NCBI GenBank assembly: GCA_002335845.1
Contig: DDCV01000103.1
Span: 1-9,515 of the forward strand
From: Rickettsiales bacterium UBA1997
GTDB taxonomy: Bacteria > Pseudomonadota > Alphaproteobacteria > Rickettsiales > UBA1997
Reading direction: 5' to 3'
DNA length: 9,515 nucleotides
The notes beneath the pieces were generated by a model. It was given only the letters and a program-made list of their open reading frames with translations. It was not told the DNA's origin and ran no database searches. Shown piece by piece: positions 1 through 6,958 of this stretch; the stretch's first letter is position 1, and every line of letters begins with the position of its first letter. The position numbers and the translations under genes are program-made.

Positions 1-17
1 GAGTAATTCAGGATGGA

Positions 18-1205
18 CTAACTAAATTTTTTCTTATAGCTTTTTATTACTGATAAAGCCACCACATTGAAGGTGAATGTTAGAATAAAAAGAGTTAAAG
101 CCAGCGCAAAAGCAGCTAGAGTTTTTGGCGAGTCAAATTCTTGATCACCAACCAAAAGCGTAACAATTTGCGCGGTTGCTGTTGTCACAGAGTCAAGCGG
201 ATTAAAAGTTAAAGTCGCAACTAATCCCGCCGCCATAACCACAATCATAGTTTCACCAATTGCTCGAGAAATTGCCAAAATTACGGCGCCAACAATACTT
301 GGAGTTGCCGCTGGAAGCGCCACTTTTTTAATCATTTCTGAATTTGTACTGCCCATTGCTAAAGCACCATCTTTTAAGCTTTCTGGCACCGACCTTAAAG
401 CATCATCCGTTAGCGATAAAATAAAAGGTATAATCATAATCCCCATCACAAAGCCAGCGGCCAAGGCGCTTTCTCCAGCTACTTTTATACCAAAAAAAGC
501 AAATAAACTCTTAAAAAAAGGGCCAATTGTAGTAACAGCAAAATAGCCATAAACTACCGTGGGAACTCCAGCCAAAATTTCTAAAATTGGCTTTAAGATA
601 TCGCGGGTCGAAGATTTGGCATACATACCCAAATAAATTGCACCCATAATACCCATTGGAATAGCAATTAACATGGCAATTAATGTAATTAATAGGGTTC
701 CTAAAAACACTGGTATAAAACCAAAGGCACTTTTACCAACAGCTTGATCTTCATAAATTGCCATTTGCGGATTCCACTCAAGACCAAACAAGAAATCAAA
801 AACAGAAACTTTTTGGAAGAAGCGCAGAGACTCAAAAAGAATTGATGCGGTAATAATGATGGTGATTAAAATACCAATACCAGCCGTAATTGATAGAATA
901 AACTCACCAGATTTTTCAATATGCTTTTTGGCATTAAAGCTTTTGCTTTGTAGATTGATTATAATAAAAAAGTTTAGTCCTAAAAATAGCAAAATTATGA
1001 GGCATTGTATTGCCACACTCAATGGGCTCAAAATAATAATAAATGTAGTGAATATTGACCACAAAACAAAGCAATAGCTATAATGCTTGGCTAAGGAATT
1101 GAATGCTTTGTACTTAAAGTTTTTTAAGCGATAATTTTTGATTTTATTATTTAAAAAATAAGCTGCTATTATCGATAATATTATAGCACAAATAAAAATT
1201 AGCAT
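18..1205 (-). CDS. pstC: Phosphate ABC transporter permease PstC
   Basis: Inner-membrane permease subunit of the high-affinity phosphate importer PstSCAB; it forms the channel together with PstA. The C-terminal two thirds carry the ABC permease fold. The EAA loop lies near residues 279-300 (DGALAMGS, then KKVALPAATPSIVGA) and is followed by the strongly conserved SRAIGETM. FGFIPVFLGTLLITLIA and EILAGVPTVVYGYFA are also typical of PstC. At 395 residues it is longer than the roughly 320 of E. coli PstC; the extra part is an N-terminal region with about three hydrophobic segments, as seen in many alphaproteobacterial PstC proteins. I chose the ATG at 1205; an in-frame TTG at 1214 would add three residues and overlap rsmE. 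pstA is expected next, beyond the left edge, but no start for it is visible in positions 1-17. No Pho-box-like repeat was seen upstream. The family call is secure; the start is less so. Confidence 0.95.
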   Translation of the reverse strand: MLIFICAIILSIIAAYFLNNKIKNYRLKNFKYKAFNSLAKHYSYCFVLWSIFTTFIIILSPLSVAIQCLIILLFLGLNFFIIINLQSKSFNAKKHIEKSGEFILSITAGIGILITIIITASILFESLRFFQKVSVFDFLFGLEWNPQMAIYEDQAVGKSAFGFIPVFLGTLLITLIAMLIAIPMGIMGAIYLGMYAKSSTRDILKPILEILAGVPTVVYGYFAVTTIGPFFKSLFAFFGIKVAGESALAAGFVMGIMIIPFILSLTDDALRSVPESLKDGALAMGSTNSEMIKKVALPAATPSIVGAVILAISRAIGETMIVVMAAGLVATLTFNPLDSVTTATAQIVTLLVGDQEFDSPKTLAAFALALTLFILTFTFNVVALSVIKSYKKKFS

Positions 1206-1207
1206 AA

Positions 1208-1936
1208 ATGTCAAAAATCAGATTATATCTAGATCAGCCAAAAATTACCGTTGGTAATTTAATTAAAATTGACGATAAGGAATTTAAATATTTGATTAAA
1301 GTCATGCGACAAAAAATCAATGATACTATTTTTATTTTTAATGGCACCAGCGGAGAATTTGAATCTAAAATTATCGAAATTAATAAAAAAGACCTACAAA
1401 TTTCAATAATAAAAAAAATAGCAGAGCTAGAAAAGCCTCCCAAGATTACCCTTGCCTTTGCACCCGTGAAGAATGTGCGTATTGATTTTGTAGCAGCGAA
1501 GGCTTGCGAAATGGGGGCAACAAATTTTCAACCAATAATTACTCAACGTACAATTGTTAACAAAATCAATGAAGAAAGATTTTTAGCCAATATTAAAGAA
1601 TCTTGCGAACAATGCGGCCGCAATGATGTGCCAACTTTACAAAAAATAGCTAAATTGAACGATTTTTTTAAGAAAAATCAAGATTCAGATAAGATATTTA
1701 TTTTATGTGATGAATCAAGGGGCGCAAAAAGAGCTAGCGAGGTTTTGTCGAAAATAGATTTACAAAATAAGGAAATGGTGATTTTAATCGGCCCCGAAGG
1801 CGGCTTTAGCAAAAAAGAGTTTGAGATGATGTATAAAATAAATAATCTTTACCCAATCTCTCTGGGTAAAAGGATTTTAAGGGCCGATACAGCAGTGATT
1901 TGCGCTTTGGCCTTGATGAGTTACAACTCAGGCTAA
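1208..1936 (+). CDS. rsmE: 16S rRNA (uracil-1498-N3)-methyltransferase RsmE
   Basis: Methylates N3 of U1498 in the decoding region of 16S rRNA using S-adenosylmethionine; a cytoplasmic SPOUT-class enzyme that normally acts as a dimer on the 30S subunit. The length, 242 residues, is normal. Residues 1-75 match the N-terminal PUA-like RNA-binding domain, with the typical VMR at 32-34. Family motifs follow in order: KACEMGATNFQPI (98-110), EQCGRNDVP (134-142, usually EQSGR), LIGPEGGFSKKE (193-204) and LGKRILRADTAV (219-230). The last two form the SAM-binding knot. The ATG at 1208 is the natural start; it sits 2 bp from the divergent pstC ATG, so any rsmE promoter must lie inside pstC. No clear ribosome binding site is seen. 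The 3' end overlaps the convergent coiled-coil gene by 4 bp. Confidence 0.95.
   Translation: MSKIRLYLDQPKITVGNLIKIDDKEFKYLIKVMRQKINDTIFIFNGTSGEFESKIIEINKKDLQISIIKKIAELEKPPKITLAFAPVKNVRIDFVAAKACEMGATNFQPIITQRTIVNKINEERFLANIKESCEQCGRNDVPTLQKIAKLNDFFKKNQDSDKIFILCDESRGAKRASEVLSKIDLQNKEMVILIGPEGGFSKKEFEMMYKINNLYPISLGKRILRADTAVICALALMSYNSG
1222..1227 (-). promoter_or_regulatory. Candidate -10 element for pstC
   Basis: Read on the minus strand this is a perfect TATAAT, about 16 bp upstream of the pstC ATG, so the leader would be only about 10 nt. No good -35 box is present at 16-18 bp; the best hexamer there is CGGTAA. The element lies inside the rsmE coding region. In an AT-rich genome such a match can arise by chance, so this is tentative. 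Confidence 0.3.
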
Positions 1937-2856
1937 TTAAACTCAATATTTCTTAAATAACTCTCAAGATTGATTAGCAGCTGACTTGATTTCTCGAAAT
2001 TTTTTACTAACTCTTCTTCGTTCTCGGTAATATATTTTTGAATTTCTTCTATATCTTTGCTGACGGGAATTCTTTTAATTAGGGGCAATGACAATGCGTC
2101 TGCATTGTTGCGAATAAAGCTTCTTATATTTTTCTTAAGGAGCTTTTGGCGATCTTGCGTTATTAGGTCAAACTCTTTTTTAAGACTACTTTCAATAATG
2201 CGGGAAAATGTAATACCAACTTTTTCCAGTTGATGATCTAGAAATTGATTAGCTTCTGCTATATCTGAGATTAGGATATCGTCTATAGATAGATTCCTAT
2301 TCTTGATGCTGCTAAATATCTGCAATCTACTCAACCGACTCCGAAATGAAGAGTCTTGGACTTGATGAATATTTTGATAATACTTTTTAATTTCTTGATT
2401 ATATTTTTCTGTGCAGTCACTAGTCCAGCATTTGCTTCTTAATTTTTCGAGATTTTTAATGGATTTCTTTTTTTGTTGTTGAGTTTTTTGTAATTTAGGA
2501 GCTTCTTTAATATAATCTATTTTTGCTTTTAGGTCCAAAACCTTATATGGCTTTAGAGGCAAACTATCAATTATAGAAACATCAGTAATTTTTTCCATGT
2601 AAGCTAAGGAATACAATTTTATTTTATATTCTCTTAAAAGTTCATTTATTGATATATGGTAAAGATGATTTAACTTCGTCTTGTTGTTTTTTATTATTTT
2701 TTCATACGATGTATTCTGACTCTTTAGCTCTGCATATTCTTGTTTTAGCGAATCAAATCCTTGCAATATTAAGAGGGTGTAGGCAACGGTAGCAATGGAT
2801 TGAATGGCTATAAAGAAAGTTTGTATTTTTAATATTTTGTTATGACTTTTTTTCAT
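1933..2856 (-). CDS. Membrane-anchored coiled-coil protein of unknown function
   Basis: I do not recognise this family. With the ATG at 2856 the product is 307 residues: a short basic start (MKKSHNKILK), one hydrophobic segment at about residues 10-33 (uncleaved anchor or signal peptide), then a long, charged, almost wholly helical region rich in Lys, Glu, Gln and Leu that should form coiled coils. The Lys-rich N terminus predicts that the bulk lies in the periplasm. Two cysteines four residues apart (C143 and C148, in CWTSDC) could then form a disulfide. An alternative TTG start at 2877 adds seven residues and overlaps the purH stop as TTGA, an arrangement typical of translational coupling; with the ATG, 17 bp separate the genes. 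Either way it is probably co-transcribed behind purH. The 3' end overlaps rsmE by 4 bp. The intact frame over 900 bp supports a real gene. Confidence 0.75.
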   Translation of the reverse strand: MKKSHNKILKIQTFFIAIQSIATVAYTLLILQGFDSLKQEYAELKSQNTSYEKIIKNNKTKLNHLYHISINELLREYKIKLYSLAYMEKITDVSIIDSLPLKPYKVLDLKAKIDYIKEAPKLQKTQQQKKKSIKNLEKLRSKCWTSDCTEKYNQEIKKYYQNIHQVQDSSFRSRLSRLQIFSSIKNRNLSIDDILISDIAEANQFLDHQLEKVGITFSRIIESSLKKEFDLITQDRQKLLKKNIRSFIRNNADALSLPLIKRIPVSKDIEEIQKYITENEEELVKNFEKSSQLLINLESYLRNIEFN

Positions 2857-2873
2857 GCACTTATAAAGCGACC

Positions 2874-4418
2874 TCAATGCTTAAAATGTCTAGTGGCAAT
2901 GAAATATAGAGCAATTCCTAACTCATTAGCTTTGTCTATAACTTCTTGGTCGCGCACTGATCCTTTTGGAGCAATAATAGCCTTAATATTATATTTATGA
3001 GCAATCTCGATATTATCAGAAAAAGGTAAAAAAGCGTCGGAAGCTAAAAAAAGCGGATCACTTAAATTGTTATTTTTTATAAAATCTTGCGCTTTTCTAC
3101 AGGCTATTTCACAAGCGTCAACTCGACTCATTTGGCCAGCGCCAATGCCAATAGATTTTTGACCGAGCGCTTTATTATTTTGCACAACAACTATGGCGTT
3201 AGATTTAACATGCTTGCATATATTCATAGCAAAAATTAAATTGCTAATTTCATCATCATCAATTGCTTTTTTACTGACTAGCTCAAGATCTTCTTTATTA
3301 ATAGTTTTTTGATCTAAATCTTGCACCAAAAGACCGCCGGAAACTGTTTTTATTTGTTGCTGCTGGGGTTTTTTAAAATCAGCAATTAATATTCTAAGAT
3401 TTTTCTTTTTAGCTAATATTTCTTGCGCTTTTTCATCAATATCTTTGGCAATTATCACTTCAAAAAATATTTGCGAGATTTCTTGCGCTAGCTCTTCGCT
3501 AATAATATCATTAATTGCTACAATACCGCCAAAAGCACTTTTTGAATCACAAGATAAGGCGTCTTTAAAAGCTTGCACAATATTATCAGCGCTAGCGACT
3601 CCGCAAGGATTGGCATGCTTGATAATGGCGCAAGTTGGCTTTGTAAATTCTAGAATTAAATTATAGGCGCCATCAGCATCATTAATATTGTTGTAACTTA
3701 ATTCCTTGCCTTGAATTTGATTGGCGGCAACAATGCCAGAATTATTTAATGAGTATAATTGAGCTTTTTGGTGTGAATTTTCACCATATCTTAGATTTTG
3801 TTTTAATGAGCAATTTAGGCTAAATTGTGCTTTATCAAACCAATTAGCAATTGCCAAATCATATTGGGCAATCATTTTGAAGGCCTCAATTGCTAATTGT
3901 TGACGAAAAGAAAAATCAGTTTGGCTATTATTGATTAGTTGATCTTGGAGCTTTTTATATTGATCGCTATTTGTAATAACTGTTTTATAAGCAAAATTCT
4001 TAGCAGCCGATCTAATCATGGCAGGGCCGCCAATATCGATATTTTCTATAATCTCATCTTCATCATCGGTTTTATTAACCGTTTCAACAAATGGATATAA
4101 ATTAACAATAAGAAGATCAATGGATTTGATGTTATTTTCTTGAGCTTGTTTTTGGTGTTTTTCATTATCATTAATACCAAGTAAGCCGCCATGAACTTTG
4201 GGATGCAGAGTTTTTAAGCGACCATCCATAATTTCTGCGAAATTGGTAAATTCAGAAATATCTTTAACTCTTATTTTGTTATCAGCTAAAAGTTTTTTGG
4301 TGCCGCCAGTTGAAATAATTTCGATATTTTGTTGATCTAAAAATTGCGCCAATTCAATAATCCCCGATTTATCAGAAACCGAAATTAAGCAACGCGATAT
4401 TTTTTGTAAGTTTGACAT
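2874..4418 (-). CDS. purH: Bifunctional AICAR formyltransferase / IMP cyclohydrolase PurH
   Basis: Catalyses the last two steps of de novo IMP synthesis: formyl transfer from 10-formyl-THF to AICAR, then ring closure to IMP. The protein is 514 residues, close to the usual 520-530. The N-terminal MGS-like cyclohydrolase domain shows SDKSG (15-19), STGGT (36-40), LKTLHPKVHGG (68-78), NLYPF (106-110) and GGPAMIRSAAKN (130-141). The transformylase part shows RYGENSHQ (210-217), the catalytic Lys-His pair in KHANPCG (K267, H268), SAFGG (294-298), GQMSRVDA (428-435), SDAFLPFSDN (460-469) and the terminal RHFKH. One small departure is PKGSVRD (484-490) where PGGS-RD is usual. All catalytic motifs are present, so the enzyme should work. 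Its presence shows that the last purine steps are retained, unlike in Rickettsia proper. The ATG at 4418 fits the family start; no obvious Shine-Dalgarno precedes it. Confidence 0.97.
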   Translation of the reverse strand: MSNLQKISRCLISVSDKSGIIELAQFLDQQNIEIISTGGTKKLLADNKIRVKDISEFTNFAEIMDGRLKTLHPKVHGGLLGINDNEKHQKQAQENNIKSIDLLIVNLYPFVETVNKTDDEDEIIENIDIGGPAMIRSAAKNFAYKTVITNSDQYKKLQDQLINNSQTDFSFRQQLAIEAFKMIAQYDLAIANWFDKAQFSLNCSLKQNLRYGENSHQKAQLYSLNNSGIVAANQIQGKELSYNNINDADGAYNLILEFTKPTCAIIKHANPCGVASADNIVQAFKDALSCDSKSAFGGIVAINDIISEELAQEISQIFFEVIIAKDIDEKAQEILAKKKNLRILIADFKKPQQQQIKTVSGGLLVQDLDQKTINKEDLELVSKKAIDDDEISNLIFAMNICKHVKSNAIVVVQNNKALGQKSIGIGAGQMSRVDACEIACRKAQDFIKNNNLSDPLFLASDAFLPFSDNIEIAHKYNIKAIIAPKGSVRDQEVIDKANELGIALYFIATRHFKH

Positions 4419-4509
4419 AAATTTAGCACAAAGTTAATGAATTTTAAGTTATCTCATGCCAAGCTTAAGGCTTAGATTTATTCAAATCAATATTCTTTGA
4501 AACTTTTTC
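4419..4509. promoter_or_regulatory. Divergent purH-yejE intergenic region with short inverted repeats
   Basis: These 91 bp separate two divergent genes and must hold or adjoin both promoters unless they lie inside the genes. Visible structure: TTCAAA at 4481-4486 mirrored by TTTGAA at 4496-4501, just before the yejE start, and GATTT at 4474-4478 mirrored by AAATC at 4483-4487. On the minus strand TTGGCA resembles a -35 box, but no well-spaced -10 follows it. No promoter can be placed with confidence; the repeats are short enough to occur by chance in AT-rich DNA. Confidence 0.3.
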
Positions 4510-5502
4510 ATGTGGCAAAAATTTAAGAAAAATAGACGCGGTTATTATTCTTTGTTGATTTTTGCTGCTATCTGTTTTGCTACTTTTTTTGCCGAAATAA
4601 TTGCCAATGATAAGCCATTATTAGTCAAATATAATGATGGCTATTATTTCCCAATTTTACAATCATATGCCGAAACTTCTTTTGGCGGCGAACTAAAAAG
4701 TGAGGCTGACTATCGCGACCCATTCGTGAAAAATTTAATCAATAAAAAAGGCTGGATTATAATGCCGCCAATTCCTTTTTCATATGATACGATAAATTTT
4801 GCTATAAATTCTCCAGCGCCGTCAAAGCCGGACTATACTAACTGGTTAGGAACCGACGATCAGGGGCGCGATGTCTTGGCAAGAGCAATTTATGGCATAA
4901 GGATATCACTTATTTTTGGTTTAATTTTATCTTTTTTTTCTGCCACAATCGGTATATTTTTTGGGGCAATTCAAGGTTATTTTGGTGGCCTATTGGATCT
5001 TTTGTTTCAAAGATTTATGGAAATTTGGTCAAGTATGCCAATGCTGTTCTTGCTAATAATATTATCATCAATAATTGAGCCGGGGTTTTTTAGCCTATTA
5101 TTTTTAATGCTTTTATTTAGCTGGATGGCAATGGTAGGCTTTGTTAGAGCTGAGTTTTTACGCCTTCGAAACTTTGATTTTGTACGCTCTGCTAAAGCTC
5201 TTGGAGGTGGTGATTATTATATAATTTTTCGTCATATTTTGCCCAATGCTTCACCAATAATTTTAGCTAATTTGCCTTTTTTAATTGCCGGATCAATTAC
5301 CACATTAACAGCTCTTGATTTTTTAGGACTTGGCATGCCTGCTGGATCGCCATCTCTGGGCGAGCTATTGGCGCAAGGTAAAAATAATATCACGGCTTAT
5401 TGGATTGGCCTAGCGGGATTTTTTATTATTACAATTATTCTAACATTATTAGTTTTTATCGGAGAGGCTTTAAGAAATACTTTTGATTCAAGATCGGGGT
5501 AA
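4510..5502 (+). CDS. yejE: Peptide/microcin C-type ABC transporter permease YejE
   Basis: Inner-membrane permease of an oligopeptide ABC importer of the OppC/DppC class; in E. coli YejABEF imports microcin C and peptides. The N terminus matches the YejE subgroup closely: NRRGYYSLLIF, then AEIIANDKPLLVKY and SFGGELKSEADYRDP, and later NWLGTDDQGRDVLAR (111-125) and RISLIFG. The EAA loop is at about 227-247 (AKALGGGDYY to RHILPNA). LDFLGLGMP-GSPSLGELL and GKNN follow, and GEALRNTFD ends the protein. About six membrane segments are evident. The length, 330 residues, compares with about 340 in E. coli. A TGA at 4498-4500 in frame rules out any longer form. It is odd that neither yejB nor yejF adjoins it: purH lies divergently upstream and a Fic gene converges downstream, so the partner subunits must be encoded elsewhere. 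Confidence 0.93.
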   Translation: MWQKFKKNRRGYYSLLIFAAICFATFFAEIIANDKPLLVKYNDGYYFPILQSYAETSFGGELKSEADYRDPFVKNLINKKGWIIMPPIPFSYDTINFAINSPAPSKPDYTNWLGTDDQGRDVLARAIYGIRISLIFGLILSFFSATIGIFFGAIQGYFGGLLDLLFQRFMEIWSSMPMLFLLIILSSIIEPGFFSLLFLMLLFSWMAMVGFVRAEFLRLRNFDFVRSAKALGGGDYYIIFRHILPNASPIILANLPFLIAGSITTLTALDFLGLGMPAGSPSLGELLAQGKNNITAYWIGLAGFFIITIILTLLVFIGEALRNTFDSRSG

Positions 5503-5548
5503 TTTTTATCTACGAACTCTATAAAATTCAGGGTCTAGACAACTTTAG

Positions 5549-5585
5549 TTGATTTTAATATCAATATTTGTGAGATTAAAATCAA
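5549..5585. terminator. Inverted repeat between convergent yejE and fic, possible bidirectional terminator
   Basis: TTGATTTTAAT at 5549-5559 is the exact reverse complement of 5575-5585. Inside it, after one mismatch, TCA (5561-5563) pairs with TGA (5571-5573), leaving a 7-nt loop. That makes a 14-bp stem with one interior mismatch, about 46 bp after the yejE stop and 22 bp after the fic stop. It lies where two transcripts meet. No U-tract follows outside the stem in either direction, and the stem is poor in GC, so termination is inferred from position. A smaller hairpin, CAACT-TT-AGTTG at 5539-5550, lies beside it and shares two bases. Confidence 0.45.
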
Positions 5586-5606
5586 AAAGACAAAGTTAGG
5601 ATACAA

Positions 5607-6743
5607 CTATTCTTCATTATTTTGAAAGATAGGATTTGGCATTATGCTATATCTCGCACCCCTTCCACTACCAATGCTAATTATTTTTTTCATTGCAACT
5701 AGCTCTCTTAATTTAACTTTTAATGTATTGCGATTGGCTTTTGATATTGCCTGAATATCAGAGATTGATAACATGTTATTGCTATTCAAGATTTTCATTA
5801 TCTCAATATGAAGATCGCTTAAATTATTTTGAATTGATTTTTCATTTCTGATTTTTTTTTCAAGAGTATCTTTTTGTATTTTAAGGGAGCGCAAAAAAAA
5901 TATCACCCAGCCATCTATATCAATATTTTCATTATATATAATATTTTGACACTCTTTAAGATGCTTACAATAAAGATCCTTATTATCTTCAATTATTGAC
6001 TCAAGCGAGCTATATATCGTATATTTGTAGCCAAGCTTTAGCATAATTAGATTAATCAAACAGCGCGATAATCGGCCATTGGCATCTTGAAATGGATGTA
6101 TTATTAGAAATCTTAATATGAAGATGGACAAAATAATCAATGGATGCACCTCTTTGGCAGCGAATGACTCAGATGCCCAAAGCATGAGATCAGTCATTTT
6201 GGTCTGAGTTTCAAATGGAGCGGCGGTTTTGCAAACTACTCCAATCTCACTACCCAGCAGATCATAAGCTATGATATCATTATCAAGCTTTTTATAATCT
6301 CCCCGCCTCTTAAAGTTCTTATAGTTAAATTTAAGCAATATGGAGTGAATTTGTTTTATATATCTTTCGGAGATCTCTATTTCATGATATGATTCAAAAA
6401 TAAATTGCATGGCGTTAAAATAGCCCACAACCTCTTCTTCACTACTATCTTTGAAAGATATTTGATGGATATTGTTAAGAAGATTGTCAATTTGATGATC
6501 TTGTAATTTAATACCCTCAATTCTTGTGCTAGATGATATTGAATCAATAATAGCCGACTTCTTTAATATTTCAAGACGCTGTGGCGAAAGGGTATTTAAA
6601 GATGGCCAACCTCCTTTAAATTCATCAATCTCACTGATTAAGTTAAGTATCTCATTAGTTATAGTTATTTTATGACCCGTCATTATATTCATATTAAAAG
6701 GATATTTAAAAAATGATCGCAGCAAACTTACGCCAATTTCCAT
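5607..6743 (-). CDS. Fic family protein (probable AMP transferase) with N-terminal inhibitory motif
   Basis: Fic enzymes usually transfer AMP from ATP to hydroxyl side chains of target proteins. The order of parts is typical of a large bacterial group: EIDEFKGGW (38-46), the inhibitory helix SSSTRIEG with S72, E76 and G77 matching (S/T)xxxE(G/N), a flap region around GEIGV-like residues 160-175, and the Fic core HPFQDANGRLSR at 216-227. H216 is the catalytic base, D220 the metal ligand, and N222/G223/R224 bind phosphate. YSSLESIIEDNKD follows. Residues about 310-370 resemble a winged helix (ISDIQAISKANRNTLKVKL), suggesting DNA or partner binding. The core has Ala at 221 where Gly is commonest. 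The start is uncertain: ATGs at 6692 and 6683 would remove 17 or 20 residues and give a start nearer the usual family form. No antitoxin gene is adjacent, as expected when the inhibitory helix is built in. The target is unknown. Confidence 0.9.
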   Translation of the reverse strand: MEIGVSLLRSFFKYPFNMNIMTGHKITITNEILNLISEIDEFKGGWPSLNTLSPQRLEILKKSAIIDSISSSTRIEGIKLQDHQIDNLLNNIHQISFKDSSEEEVVGYFNAMQFIFESYHEIEISERYIKQIHSILLKFNYKNFKRRGDYKKLDNDIIAYDLLGSEIGVVCKTAAPFETQTKMTDLMLWASESFAAKEVHPLIILSIFILRFLIIHPFQDANGRLSRCLINLIMLKLGYKYTIYSSLESIIEDNKDLYCKHLKECQNIIYNENIDIDGWVIFFLRSLKIQKDTLEKKIRNEKSIQNNLSDLHIEIMKILNSNNMLSISDIQAISKANRNTLKVKLRELVAMKKIISIGSGRGARYSIMPNPIFQNNEE

Positions 6744-6958
6744 CTTTAAGATGCATTAGCTACGATATTTTTTTAATTACAATACCCAATCATATCCATT
6801 TCCTTAAAATAGTGGAAAACATTTTTTCAACTGCTCCAAATAGATAATTTTTAGAAGAATAGTTCTAAATTTTTGTTGGCACTAGGTTCTGCCTAGATTT
6901 AAAATGATCAAAATTAAAGGCTGCGTAAAATCTAAATAAACCCTGTGACTTATCTGCG
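6744..6958. other. 215-bp non-coding gap with two small hairpins
   Basis: No credible gene lies between fic and the glycosyltransferase, both on the minus strand. Two stem-loops are visible. TTTAGAA at 6850-6856 pairs with TTCTAAA at 6863-6869 around a 6-nt loop, and is followed on the plus strand by five Ts. CTAGG at 6882-6886 pairs with CCTAG at 6892-6896 around a 5-nt loop. The first would be a terminator only for plus-strand transcription, where there is no gene upstream. They may stop or slow readthrough from the glycosyltransferase towards fic, but no U-tract supports this on that strand. Confidence 0.3.
6789..6818 (-). promoter_or_regulatory. Weak candidate promoter for fic
   Basis: On the minus strand TTTCCA (6818-6813, four of six matches to the -35 consensus) is followed after 18 bp by TATGAT (6794-6789, five of six matches to the -10). 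It would start transcription about 40 bp before the ATG at 6743. AT-rich DNA gives many such matches, so this is a low-confidence suggestion. Confidence 0.22.

Noticed and set aside
1180..1250. Pho box upstream of pstC
   Set aside because: No pair of CTGTCA-like repeats with the usual spacing is visible.
856..1443. Short open frames of about 70 codons opposite pstC and rsmE
   Set aside because: They lie wholly antisense to well-supported genes, have no family character and no ribosome binding site; they mirror the codon pattern of the real genes.
3445..3666. 73-codon plus-strand frame inside purH
   Set aside because: It is antisense to the conserved transformylase domain, including the Lys-His catalytic motif; a shadow frame.
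4459..4474. AAGC-TTAAG-GCTT hairpin as a terminator or operator
   Set aside because: The stem is only 4 bp with no U-tract, between two genes that start there rather than end.
6850..6874. TTTAGAA/TTCTAAA hairpin followed by five Ts as a rho-independent terminator
   Set aside because: The U-tract serves only plus-strand transcription, and no plus-strand gene lies upstream; the neighbouring genes are both on the minus strand.
6744..6958. tRNA or small RNA gene in the fic-glycosyltransferase gap
   Set aside because: No cloverleaf, GGTTC-A-TCC T-arm with matching acceptor stem, or other recognisable RNA fold was found.
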